A DNA stretch of 64,000 nt. It comes from Streptomyces sp. NBC_01255. GTDB lineage: Bacteria; Actinomycetota; Actinomycetes; Streptomycetales; Streptomycetaceae. The notes beneath the pieces are model-generated. The model worked only from the letters and a program-made list of their open reading frames with translations, was not told where the DNA came from and ran no database searches. This document shows, piece by piece, positions 16,664 to 24,478 of this stretch. Each line of letters starts with the position of its first letter. The stretch's first letter is position 1. The stretch lies in the NCBI RefSeq assembly GCF_036226445.1, contig NZ_CP108474.1, positions 1,426,001 through 1,490,000 of the forward strand, in the 5' to 3' direction. The position numbers were made by a program, and so were the translations under genes.

Positions 16664-17784
16664 AGTTCCCCCCTCCTGCGCAGGACGAGCAGGAAGAGCG
16701 GTACGCCGAGGAGGGCGGTGATGACACCCACCGGGACCTCGCGGGGCGCGAAGGCGATCCGCGCCAGCGCGTCCGTCCAGACGAGGAACACCGCTCCGGC
16801 GAGCGCCGCGTAGGGCAGCAGGACCCGGTGCAGCGGCCCGACCAGGAACCGCGCCCCGTGCGGGACGATCAGGCCGACGAAGCCGATGGCTCCGACGGTG
16901 GCCACCGCCACCGCGGTCAGCACCGCCGTGACCACGAGGAGGAGCATCCGGGTGTGCCGGACGCCGATCCCCAGGGAGGCCGCGGTGTCGGTTCCGAAGG
17001 AGAGCCCGTCGAGGGCGGTGGAGCAGAACCACGCCACCGCGAGACCCAGCGGAGTGACGATCGCGCAGACCACGACGGTGTTCCAGCGGGCCGGCGCCAT
17101 CGAGCCCAGCAGCCAGTGGGTGACGGCCCGTGTGGTGTCCGCGTCCGCCGAGGCCATGAGGACGAGGGAGGTCAGGGCGGTGAACAGCTGGCCGACGACC
17201 ACGCCGGTGAGGACGATGCGGACGGAGTCGAGCCCGCTGCGCCGGAGCAGCAGGAGGAGCAGCGCGAAGGACAGCAGGGCGCCGACGAGCGCACCCCCGG
17301 TGACGCCGAGCGCGCTCGCGCCCACCCCGAGCACGACGACGGTGACGGCTCCCGTCGACGCGCCGGAGGAGACGCCGAGCAGGTAGGGGTCGGCGAGCGC
17401 GTTACGGGTGACCGCCTGGAGCACCGCGCCGCAGACGGCGAGCGAGGCGCCGACGAGGGCGGCCATCAGCACGCGCGGCAGACGCAGGTCCCAGACGAGG
17501 GAGTCCACGAGCGGGGGCAACGGCTCGACGTCCAGGCCGAGATGGGTGCCGAGGACACGGCCGAGGCCGGCCCAGGTCACCTCGGCCGTGCCGATGCGAA
17601 CGGCGGCCGCCACCGAGCCCACGAGAACGCCCACGGCGAGAAGGAAGAGCACCACCTGGGCGGCCGCGGGCCGGCGAGCGGCGACGGACCCGCCTGCGTC
17701 ACCGCCGGTCCGTGAGCCGCGGGCCGCGGGCGACAGGAGATCCGCCGCTCCCCTCCCGCTCCGGACGAGCGGGTCAGCGGGCAT
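16660..17784 (-). CDS. FecCD-family ABC permease for metal-chelate uptake
   Basis: 374 residues with a long N-terminal charged leader and about ten membrane segments. It shows the FecCD marks LRLPRVLMAALVGASLAVCG, RNALADPYLLGVSSGA and GFVGLIVPHGARFLVGP. A single permease gene implies a homodimer, as in BtuC. It overlaps the binding-protein gene by 11 bp and the ATPase by 4 bp. Confidence 0.95.
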   Translation of the reverse strand: MPADPLVRSGRGAADLLSPAARGSRTGGDAGGSVAARRPAAAQVVLFLLAVGVLVGSVAAAVRIGTAEVTWAGLGRVLGTHLGLDVEPLPPLVDSLVWDLRLPRVLMAALVGASLAVCGAVLQAVTRNALADPYLLGVSSGASTGAVTVVVLGVGASALGVTGGALVGALLSFALLLLLLRRSGLDSVRIVLTGVVVGQLFTALTSLVLMASADADTTRAVTHWLLGSMAPARWNTVVVCAIVTPLGLAVAWFCSTALDGLSFGTDTAASLGIGVRHTRMLLLVVTAVLTAVAVATVGAIGFVGLIVPHGARFLVGPLHRVLLPYAALAGAVFLVWTDALARIAFAPREVPVGVITALLGVPLFLLVLRRRGEL

Positions 17785-18808
17785 ACCCGAGGTCCTTCAT
17801 CCCGTCCGCGAGCAGTCCCAGGGTGTGCACCGAACGCACGGAGGGGTCCAGCTCGATGCCCGGCACTTCGAGGATCCTGTCGTCGCGGACCGCCGCCAGC
17901 CGGGAGATCACCGGGTGCCGGGTCATCGAGGCGCGCTTCTCGGCGGCGCTGTCGCCCGGCCGGCCGCGCTCGGACAGGTCGCCGATCACGATGAAGTCCG
18001 GGTCGCGCCGGGCGACTTCCTCCCAGGAGACCTCCGGCCAGTCCTCGTCGACGTCGTCGAAGGCGTTCTTCGCGCCGACGATCCGGCTCATCTCGCTGGG
18101 CAGGCCGGTGCCGCCCGCCACGTACGGCATGCCGTTGAAGACGGAGTAGAGGTAGACGACGGTCGGCCGGTCCGCACCCTGAGGCACCTTGGCGGCGTTC
18201 GCCCCGGCCTTGGCGACCGTGGCCCGCTGGTCGGCGGCGAGTCTGCCGGCCCGCTCCTCGACTCCGAAGACCTTGCCGAGGTTCTCGTAGTCGGAGAAGA
18301 GCAGCTCGAAGGGGGTCGTACCGGCCGCGTTCTGCTGCGGGCAGTCCACGGCGCTGACGAAGGTGGGGACCTTGAGGGCGTCCAGCTCCTCGCGGGTGCC
18401 CGCGCGGTCCTTGGTGAACAGGTCCGCAGAGCCGGCGACGACGAAGTCGGGGGTGGAGGCGCGCAGTTGCTCGCCCGTGGCGATCTTCGGGGCGATGACC
18501 GGGATCTTGGCGTACGCGGCCGCGTACCGGGCCGGGATCTTCGTCTTGAGGTTGGCCGTGCCCGCCATCCGGTCCTGGAGCCCGAGGGCGAGCAGGGTCT
18601 CGGTCGAGGTCTGGTCCAGGGCGACGGCCCGCTCAGGCGTCCCGGCGAAGGACAGCTGACGGCCACAGCTCGTGACGGCGTTCGCAGCGACGGACGACCG
18701 GTCGGTGGACTTGGCGTCCGGCGCGGAGCCGTCGCCGCCCGCCGTGGAGCAGCCCACGGTGGCGAGGAGGACGGTCAGGGCGATGCCGAGGCGGGTGGGG
18801 TGGCGCAT
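17774..18808 (-). CDS. Substrate-binding lipoprotein of metal-chelate ABC transporter
   Basis: 344 residues. The signal peptide ends in a lipobox-like LLATVGC, so it is anchored outside the membrane. The mature part is a FepB/BtuF-type clamp (RAVALDQTSTETLLALGLQDRM, then PDFVVAGSADLFTK and PDFIVIGDLSERG). It is the first gene of the operon, with GGAG before the ATG, and it faces the Zur-like palindrome at 18893. Confidence 0.92.
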   Translation of the reverse strand: MRHPTRLGIALTVLLATVGCSTAGGDGSAPDAKSTDRSSVAANAVTSCGRQLSFAGTPERAVALDQTSTETLLALGLQDRMAGTANLKTKIPARYAAAYAKIPVIAPKIATGEQLRASTPDFVVAGSADLFTKDRAGTREELDALKVPTFVSAVDCPQQNAAGTTPFELLFSDYENLGKVFGVEERAGRLAADQRATVAKAGANAAKVPQGADRPTVVYLYSVFNGMPYVAGGTGLPSEMSRIVGAKNAFDDVDEDWPEVSWEEVARRDPDFIVIGDLSERGRPGDSAAEKRASMTRHPVISRLAAVRDDRILEVPGIELDPSVRSVHTLGLLADGMKDLGYAR

Positions 18809-18892
18809 GAGGGTCTCCGGTCTGCGGGGGGCCTGGATAAGGCATGGGTGTTGTCGTGCACCGGGCAGGAGTGCCGCGTTCGAAGGGTACTG

Positions 18893-18913
18893 TAATGGTA
18901 TTCATTTTCATTA
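18893..18913. promoter_or_regulatory. Candidate Zur (Fur-family) operator
   Basis: An imperfect 21-bp palindrome: left half TAATGGTATT, centre C, right half ATTTTCATTA; 7 of 10 positions pair, with perfect outer arms. It resembles actinobacterial Zur boxes (TGAAAATG-type cores) and is unlike DmdR/IdeR iron boxes. It lies in an AT-rich patch in the 171-bp divergent region between the binding lipoprotein and the MFS exporter, where it could control both. Assignment to Zur is by motif memory only. Confidence 0.6.
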
Positions 18914-18979
18914 AAGACCCAGGGGGGCGTTCACCGAGCCGCCCCGCCCTCATCCCCGCCCCCAAGGAGCACCCACACC

Positions 18980-20275
18980 GTGGCGACCACACCCGCGACC
19001 GCAGCGGCCAAGTCCGATGCACCACCCCCTCGTTCGATCCTCCGCGACACCGCGTTCCTCCGCCTGTGGGCGGGCACCACCGCCTCAGGGCTCGCGACTT
19101 GGGCCCTGCCCTTCGTCCTCGGACTCGCCGTGCTGCACCACGACCTCGGCGCCGCCGGCCTCGGCCTGGTCCTCGCCGCACGCACCGCCGGCTTCCTCGT
19201 CGCCGTCGCCGTCGGCGGCGTGCTCGCCGACCGGCACTCCCGCCGCGCGGTCGTCCTCTGGTCGGCCCTCGCGGCGGCGACGGCCGCGCCCCTCCTCGCC
19301 GCCGGGCTCGGCGGCTCGCTCGCGCTGATGACGGCGGCCGCCGCCCTCGCGGGCGCCGGACAGGGCGCCTGCCGCCCGGCGTTCCAGGCGCTCACCGCCG
19401 AGACCGTCGCCCCGGAGCGCCGCCAACAGGCCAACGCCGCCATGACCATGGCCGTACGCGGTTCCACCCTCGCCGGCCCCGCCCTGACCGCGCTGCTCGC
19501 GGCCTTCCTCGACGTCCGGACGCTGCTGCTCGGCATCGGCCTGCTCTGGCTGGTCGCCGCGCTCGTCCCGGGCGAGGGCTCCGCCACCCCGGCGGACCCT
19601 GCCGCGATGCCGGACCCTGCCACCGGGCCCGCGCAGCGCGCCGGTTTCCGGGCCGAGTTCCTGGAGGGCATACGCGAGGCGCGGCGCCACCCGTGGTTCC
19701 TCGCCGGACTCGCCGCCCTCGTCGCGGTCATCGCCCTCGGCTACTCCGCCACGAGCGTCGCGCTGCCCCTGATCAGCAGGGACCGCTACGGCACCCAGTG
19801 GGTACTGGCCGCGGCCATGACCGCGTACACCGTGGGCGCGCTCGCGGGTGCCCTGGTCATCGCCCGCTGGCGCCCGCGCTCCCAGGGCTGGGCCGCCTTC
19901 GCCGGGCTGGCCGCGTACGGCGTCGCGCCGCTGAGCCTGATGCTGCCGGTGCACCCGCTCGTGGTCGTCGCCGCGTACGCCGTCGCCGGGATCGGGATCG
20001 AGCTGTTCAACGTGCCCTGGTTCACGGCCACCCAGCGGGAGGTCGCCCCGGACAAGCTGGCCCGTGTCTCCTCCCTGGACTTCCTCGTGTCCTACGGCCT
20101 CGCGCCCGTCGGACTGGCCCTGATCGCCCCGGCGATCGACGCCTTCGGGGTCACGCCCGTACTCGGCGCCTGCGCCGCCGCCTGCTTCCTCGTACCGGCC
20201 GCGGCGGCACTGACACCCACGGCCCGCCACTTCGCACGCACGGCCCCGGCCCCCGCCCCGGCGAAGACGGGCTGA
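18980..20275 (+). CDS. MFS transporter, probable exporter of the metal-locus product
   Basis: 431 residues with about twelve membrane segments. The family loop between TM2 and TM3 is GGVLADRHSRRAVV. The GTG at 18980 has AAGGAG about ten bases upstream. It is divergent from the metal-chelate import operon and shares its regulatory region, so export of a metallophore is the simplest reading. A drug-type efflux function is the alternative. Confidence 0.85.
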   Translation: MATTPATAAAKSDAPPPRSILRDTAFLRLWAGTTASGLATWALPFVLGLAVLHHDLGAAGLGLVLAARTAGFLVAVAVGGVLADRHSRRAVVLWSALAAATAAPLLAAGLGGSLALMTAAAALAGAGQGACRPAFQALTAETVAPERRQQANAAMTMAVRGSTLAGPALTALLAAFLDVRTLLLGIGLLWLVAALVPGEGSATPADPAAMPDPATGPAQRAGFRAEFLEGIREARRHPWFLAGLAALVAVIALGYSATSVALPLISRDRYGTQWVLAAAMTAYTVGALAGALVIARWRPRSQGWAAFAGLAAYGVAPLSLMLPVHPLVVVAAYAVAGIGIELFNVPWFTATQREVAPDKLARVSSLDFLVSYGLAPVGLALIAPAIDAFGVTPVLGACAAACFLVPAAAALTPTARHFARTAPAPAPAKTG

Positions 20276-20285
20276 CGGCAGGCAT

Positions 20286-20329
20286 CGGACGGAGACCGTG
20301 TCGGACCCCTCCGATACGGTCTCCGTCCG
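20286..20329. terminator. Long hairpin terminator after MFS gene
   Basis: A 20-bp stem with one G-U-type mismatch and a CCCC loop: CGGACGGAGACCGTGTCGGA facing TCCGATACGGTCTCCGTCCG. Nearly the same hairpin recurs at 21815-21858. Confidence 0.75.
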
Positions 20330-20370
20330 ACGACTCTCACGAGTCGGGACGACGACACACGGGGGCAAGG

Positions 20371-21027
20371 ATGACCATTCACCGTCCGGGACTGCCGGAG
20401 GACCTTCCGGCGGGCGAGGCCCTGTGGGCCCGGTGGGCGCTGCTCGCCTCGCTCGGCGCGACCACGAAGGAAGAGAGTCGCCCGAGCGGCTACCGCACCG
20501 GGCGCTGGATCGACGACGAGGGCCTCCACTACGACGACGCCGGCTGCACGTGGTGGACCATGTCCCGGATGGGCGAGGGCCGGTTCGTGCTGTACGGCGA
20601 GGACGAGGCGAGCGGCGTCAAGTGGCACGAGCCGCCGATCGACATGCTGGCGGGCGGCCCGGACTGGCTCCCGTACGACGAACTGCACGACCGGCTCAAG
20701 GGCTACGAGCTGGGCTGCGTCTACTGGTACGAGAACGGGTCCTGGGCCCGCGCACCCTACCCCGACGACCTCGGCGACGACGGCCTGGACTGCGGCATGA
20801 GCGACTTCGTCGACCGGGGCCGCACACTGAGCGAACTGTCCGACCACATCGACGGCACCGTCGACGGGCCGAGCGCGGACACCCTTCTGGCCGAAGCCGA
20901 GGCACACCGCCTGGAGCCGGGCCTCCTGCTGGAGCGGCTGCGCCCCACCGACCCGGACGGCGATCCACGGGACCTTCCGGCCGTCGCCAGAGCACTCACC
21001 CTCGCGGGCCTGACCGCCCCTCGGTGA
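20371..21027 (+). CDS. Hypothetical protein, function unknown
   Basis: 218 residues starting MTIHRPGLPEDLPAGEALWARW, with a purine-rich GGGGGCAAGG just upstream. Soluble and acidic, rich in Trp and Tyr (GCTWWTMSRMG, GCVYWYENGSW). No signal peptide, membrane segment or known motif. It lies between two related hairpins and upstream of the DJ-1 family gene. I do not recognise a family. Confidence 0.7.
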   Translation: MTIHRPGLPEDLPAGEALWARWALLASLGATTKEESRPSGYRTGRWIDDEGLHYDDAGCTWWTMSRMGEGRFVLYGEDEASGVKWHEPPIDMLAGGPDWLPYDELHDRLKGYELGCVYWYENGSWARAPYPDDLGDDGLDCGMSDFVDRGRTLSELSDHIDGTVDGPSADTLLAEAEAHRLEPGLLLERLRPTDPDGDPRDLPAVARALTLAGLTAPR

Positions 21028-21107
21028 GCGACGTCGCAGGCCGAACCCCGCGGGCATAGCGTGAGGACATGACCTCACCGACGATCTGAACCCTCGGAGG
21101 CCCCCGC

Positions 21108-21803
21108 ATGTCCACAATCCTTCTCGTGATGACCGGCGCCGACCACTGGACGCTCGCCGACGGCACCAAGCACCCCACCGGCTTCTGGGCGGAGGAGGCC
21201 GTCGCGCCGTACGAGGCGTTCAAGGCTGCCGGCCACGAGATCGTCGTGGCCACCCCCGGCGGAGTCGTCCCCACGGTCGACCGGGGCAGCCTCGCCCCCG
21301 AGGTCAACGGCGGCCAGGAGGGCGCCGACAAGATCGCCGCCACCCTCGCGTCCCTCGCCGAGATCAAGAACCCGATCACGCTGGAGGACGTGGACCTCGA
21401 CGACTACGCGGCCGTCTTCTACCCCGGCGGCCACGGCCCCATGGAGGACCTCGCCGCCGACCCGGCCTCGGGCCGGATCCTGATCGACGCCCTCGACTCG
21501 GGCAAGCCCCTCGCCGTCGTCTGCCACGGCCCCGCCGCGCTGCTCGCCGCCACGCGGGCGGACGGCACCAACGCCTTCGCGGGCTACAAGGTCGCCGCCT
21601 TCACCAACGCCGAGGAGACCCAGGCCGGCTTGGCGGACAAGGCCAAGTGGCTCCTGGAGACCCGCCTCGTCGAGGCCGGCGTGGACGTACAGGTCGGCGA
21701 GCCCTGGGTGCCGAACATCGTCGTCGACCGCAACCTCGTCACCGGCCAGAACCCGTCCTCCTCCGCCCCGCTCGCGGCCGAGGTCCTCAAGAAGCTGGCC
21801 TGA
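21108..21803 (+). CDS. DJ-1/PfpI family type 1 glutamine-amidotransferase-like protein
   Basis: 231 residues. The nucleophile elbow is AVVCHGPAALLA with Cys next to His. The acidic residue typical of the family is in FYPGGHGPMEDLA. EDVDLDDYAAV and FTNAEETQAGL match HchA/PfpI-type chaperone-deglycase proteins. It probably protects against glyoxal-type damage, but the activity is not certain. It is convergent with the TetR regulator. Confidence 0.88.
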   Translation: MSTILLVMTGADHWTLADGTKHPTGFWAEEAVAPYEAFKAAGHEIVVATPGGVVPTVDRGSLAPEVNGGQEGADKIAATLASLAEIKNPITLEDVDLDDYAAVFYPGGHGPMEDLAADPASGRILIDALDSGKPLAVVCHGPAALLAATRADGTNAFAGYKVAAFTNAEETQAGLADKAKWLLETRLVEAGVDVQVGEPWVPNIVVDRNLVTGQNPSSSAPLAAEVLKKLA

Positions 21804-21814
21804 CCCACGAAAAA

Positions 21815-21858
21815 CGGTCGGAGGCCGTATCGGATCACTCCGATACGGCCTCCGACCG
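21815..21858. terminator. Hairpin between convergent DJ-1 and TetR genes, overlapping the TetR 3' end
   Basis: A perfect 20-bp stem: CGGTCGGAGGCCGTATCGGA, loop TCAC, and its complement. The loop holds the TetR stop codon, so the right arm is coding. The stem is 17 of 20 identical to the one at 20286. Confidence 0.75.
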
Positions 21859-22518
21859 GGCTTGCGCGAGCAGCCCGTCGACGAACGTGCGGAGTACCTG
21901 AGGGTAGATGTCCCGCGCGGCCAGCGCTGCCCACCGGACGCCGATGGCGGCCAGGTGGGGCACCTGGGACGGGTCCAGGTCGTCGCGGTAGGCGAAGGGC
22001 ACGCCCTCGGCCTGCCGACGGGCGGAGTGGGCGCGGACCAGGACCTCGCCCACGGTGAAGTACCAGATGCCGCGGAAGACGTCGACACTCTGCTCCGGTG
22101 TGCATCCGTGGTCGCCGGCTCCGGCCACGATGGCTTCGACCATCCACATCGCCGATTCGTCGAGGAGACCGACGAAACCGTCGGCCGAGAGAACTTCCGC
22201 CGCCCATGGCCAGGCCGCGAGGGCGTCGTGGAGCGCGGTGGCGGCCGTGACGATGCGCTCCCGTGGGTCACCGGGCAGTTCGGGGCGTCCCACCTGCTCG
22301 ATGTGGTGATGGAGCAGGAGGAGCAGCAGGTCGTCCTTGTTCCGGATGTGGTGGTACAGGGTCGTCGCCCCGATGCCGATCTCGGCGGCCAGGCCGCGGA
22401 TCGTCAGCTTCTCCCAGCCGTGCTGATCGATGAGCCGGCGGGCGGCCACCAGGATCTGCTCACGGGAGGTCAGGGGTGGCCGGCCGGTGCGGCCGTGCGG
22501 TGCGGGCGCTCGGGACAT
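21835..22518 (-). CDS. TetR/AcrR-family repressor
   Basis: 227 residues. The N-terminal HTH reads REQILVAARRLIDQHGWEKL then IRGLAAEIGIGATTLYHHI, with the typical NKDDLL afterwards. The C-terminal domain resembles TetR_C-type ligand domains. It is divergent from the ABC half-transporter pair with a 136-bp gap holding a direct repeat, so it probably represses them and itself. Confidence 0.92.
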   Translation of the reverse strand: MSRAPAPHGRTGRPPLTSREQILVAARRLIDQHGWEKLTIRGLAAEIGIGATTLYHHIRNKDDLLLLLLHHHIEQVGRPELPGDPRERIVTAATALHDALAAWPWAAEVLSADGFVGLLDESAMWMVEAIVAGAGDHGCTPEQSVDVFRGIWYFTVGEVLVRAHSARRQAEGVPFAYRDDLDPSQVPHLAAIGVRWAALAARDIYPQVLRTFVDGLLAQARSEAVSE

Positions 22519-22603
22519 CGTCCCATCATGCCGCCCCTCGCCCCCGCCTCGAAACGGGTGCGGATGCGGCCTTCATGCTCACGGCGGCCTGTCCCGTGCT
22601 ACT

Positions 22604-22621
22604 TTCGGAACACGTTCGGAA
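22604..22621. promoter_or_regulatory. Candidate TetR operator: TTCGGAA direct repeat
   Basis: TTCGGAA occurs twice, 11 bp apart (22604-22610 and 22615-22621), about one helical turn, with GAACACGTTC between as a short inverted repeat. It lies in the divergent region between the TetR gene and the ABC pair. Confidence 0.4.
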
Positions 22622-22654
22622 ACTCAAAAGGCAGTGAGGAAACCGGAGTTCGTG

Positions 22655-24478
22655 ATGATGAAGAGCCGGGAGCAGTCCACAGCACCACCCGATGCCGATT
22701 CCGCGGCCGGGCAGAACACGGCCGGGTTGCTGCGCCCCTATTACTGGAGTTTCGCCGCCGTGGTGATCCTGCAGGTCATCGGCGCCCTCGCGGGGCTGAT
22801 GCCGCTGCTGGCGGTCGTCGAACTGGGGCGCGCACTACTGGCGTCCGGCCCGATCGATCACGGTCATGTCCGGATCGTCGTGCTCGCGGGTGCCGCCGGG
22901 CTGTTCCTCAGGCTGCTGTTCACGGCCGCGTCGTCAGGCATCGGGCACATCGTCGACGGCCAGGTGCAACTGACGCTCCGCCGGCAACTGGCCGCGCGGC
23001 TGGGGCGCGCACCGATCGGCTGGTTCTTCCGGCGCCGGACCGGCGAGCTGGCCAAGGTGGTGGGGGACGACGTCAGCGCCGTCCACCCGTTCATCGCCCA
23101 CACCCCCGGCGAGCTCGTCTCCGCCTTCGTGGTTCCGCTGACGTCGCTGATCTACCTGTTCACCGTCGACTGGCGGCTCACGCTGATCACGCTGCTACCG
23201 GTCGTGCTGGCGGTGGCGCTCGTTCCCCTGATGATGACCCCGACCCGACTGCGCGAGCAGGAGGAGTTCGACGCCGCCATGGGGCGGATCTCGAGTTCCG
23301 TCGTCGAGTTCGTCCAGGGCATCGCCGTGGTCAAGGCGTTCGGCGCGTCCGGGCGCGCCCACCGCAGGTTTCTCACGGCGGTGGACGGTTTCGTCAGCAG
23401 CTTCCTCCGGATGGTGCGCGGTCTCGCCGGGATCGCCGCCGGAATGCAGGTGGCGCTGTCGCCGCCGTTCGTCCTGCTCGTCGTCCTGATCGGCGGTACG
23501 GCTCTGATCACCACCGGCGGCATGGCTCCGGCCGACCTGTTGCCCTTCCTGCTGCTCGGGCTGGGCCTGACCGCACCCGTGGCGGCCCTCGGCCACGGCT
23601 TCGACGACATCCAGGCCGCCCGGCGCGCGGTCGGCCGGATCCGGGACGTACTCGCGGTGCCGTCGCTACCGGAGCCCGCGCACCCGGTCGCACCACGGGG
23701 TCACCGGGTGGAACTGCGCGATGTCCGATTCGGGTACGAACCCGATCACGAGGTCCTGCGCGGGATCGATCTGGTGCTCGAACCGGGGACCACCACCGCG
23801 ATCGTCGGTCCGTCCGGAAGCGGAAAGTCCACGCTGGTCCAGCTGTTGCCGCGGTTCTTCGACCCGACCCACGGTTCCGTCGTCCTCGGCGGTGTCGACC
23901 TGCGTGAGCTCGGCAGCCGACAGCTCTACCGGACGGTCTCCTTCGTCTTCCAGGACGTCCGCCTGCTGCGCGCGTCGATCGCGGACAACATCGCGCTGGC
24001 GGTACCGCACGCCGGCCTCGACGACGTGGTGCGCGCAGCCCGGCTGGCGAACATCCACGAGCGCATTCTCGAACTGCCCCGCGGATACGAGTCGGTGATC
24101 GGTGAGGACGCCGGCCTGTCGGGTGGCGAGGCGCAACGCATCGCGCTCGCACGCGCCCTGATCGGCGACGCGCCCGTTCTCGTACTCGACGAGGCGACCG
24201 CCTTCGCGGACCCGCAGACCGAACAGGCGGTTCGCCGGGCACTGGCGACGCTGGAGGGTGACCGGACGATCCTGGTCATCGCCCATCGCCTGGAGACGAT
24301 CGCCGACGCCGACACCGTCGTGATGCTGGACAACGGGTCGATCATCGAACGCGGCACGCCGTCCGAACTGCTGGCACAGCAAGGAAAGTTCGCCACGTTC
24401 TGGCAATCCCAACGGTCGGCGCTCGCCGACCGGACCGACACCCACGGTGACGTACCGCAGGGAGGCGAGCCCCGATGA
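22655..24478 (+). CDS. ABC half-transporter (membrane plus ATPase), YbtP/IrtA-like
   Basis: 607 residues. ATG 22655 has GGAG at 22645-22648; neighbouring in-frame GTG 22652 and ATG 22658 are alternatives. A six-helix exporter-fold domain (about residues 30-320) precedes an ATPase with Walker A IVGPSGSGKSTLVQL, signature LSGGEAQRIALARAL and Walker B VLVLDEATAFADPQTE. The DEATAFADP variant is typical of YbtP/IrtA-type siderophore or small-molecule transporters. It lacks the siderophore-reductase domain of mycobacterial IrtA. The stop overlaps the partner by ATGA, so the two form a heterodimer. Confidence 0.9.
   Translation: MMKSREQSTAPPDADSAAGQNTAGLLRPYYWSFAAVVILQVIGALAGLMPLLAVVELGRALLASGPIDHGHVRIVVLAGAAGLFLRLLFTAASSGIGHIVDGQVQLTLRRQLAARLGRAPIGWFFRRRTGELAKVVGDDVSAVHPFIAHTPGELVSAFVVPLTSLIYLFTVDWRLTLITLLPVVLAVALVPLMMTPTRLREQEEFDAAMGRISSSVVEFVQGIAVVKAFGASGRAHRRFLTAVDGFVSSFLRMVRGLAGIAAGMQVALSPPFVLLVVLIGGTALITTGGMAPADLLPFLLLGLGLTAPVAALGHGFDDIQAARRAVGRIRDVLAVPSLPEPAHPVAPRGHRVELRDVRFGYEPDHEVLRGIDLVLEPGTTTAIVGPSGSGKSTLVQLLPRFFDPTHGSVVLGGVDLRELGSRQLYRTVSFVFQDVRLLRASIADNIALAVPHAGLDDVVRAARLANIHERILELPRGYESVIGEDAGLSGGEAQRIALARALIGDAPVLVLDEATAFADPQTEQAVRRALATLEGDRTILVIAHRLETIADADTVVMLDNGSIIERGTPSELLAQQGKFATFWQSQRSALADRTDTHGDVPQGGEPR

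Noticed and set aside
13002..18808. Identification as the EDDS zincophore cluster
   Set aside because: The SbnA-like enzyme and zinc-type regulation fit in part, but the other biosynthetic enzymes I expect of the EDDS pathway are not present, and a GHMP kinase and DUF364 protein take their place.
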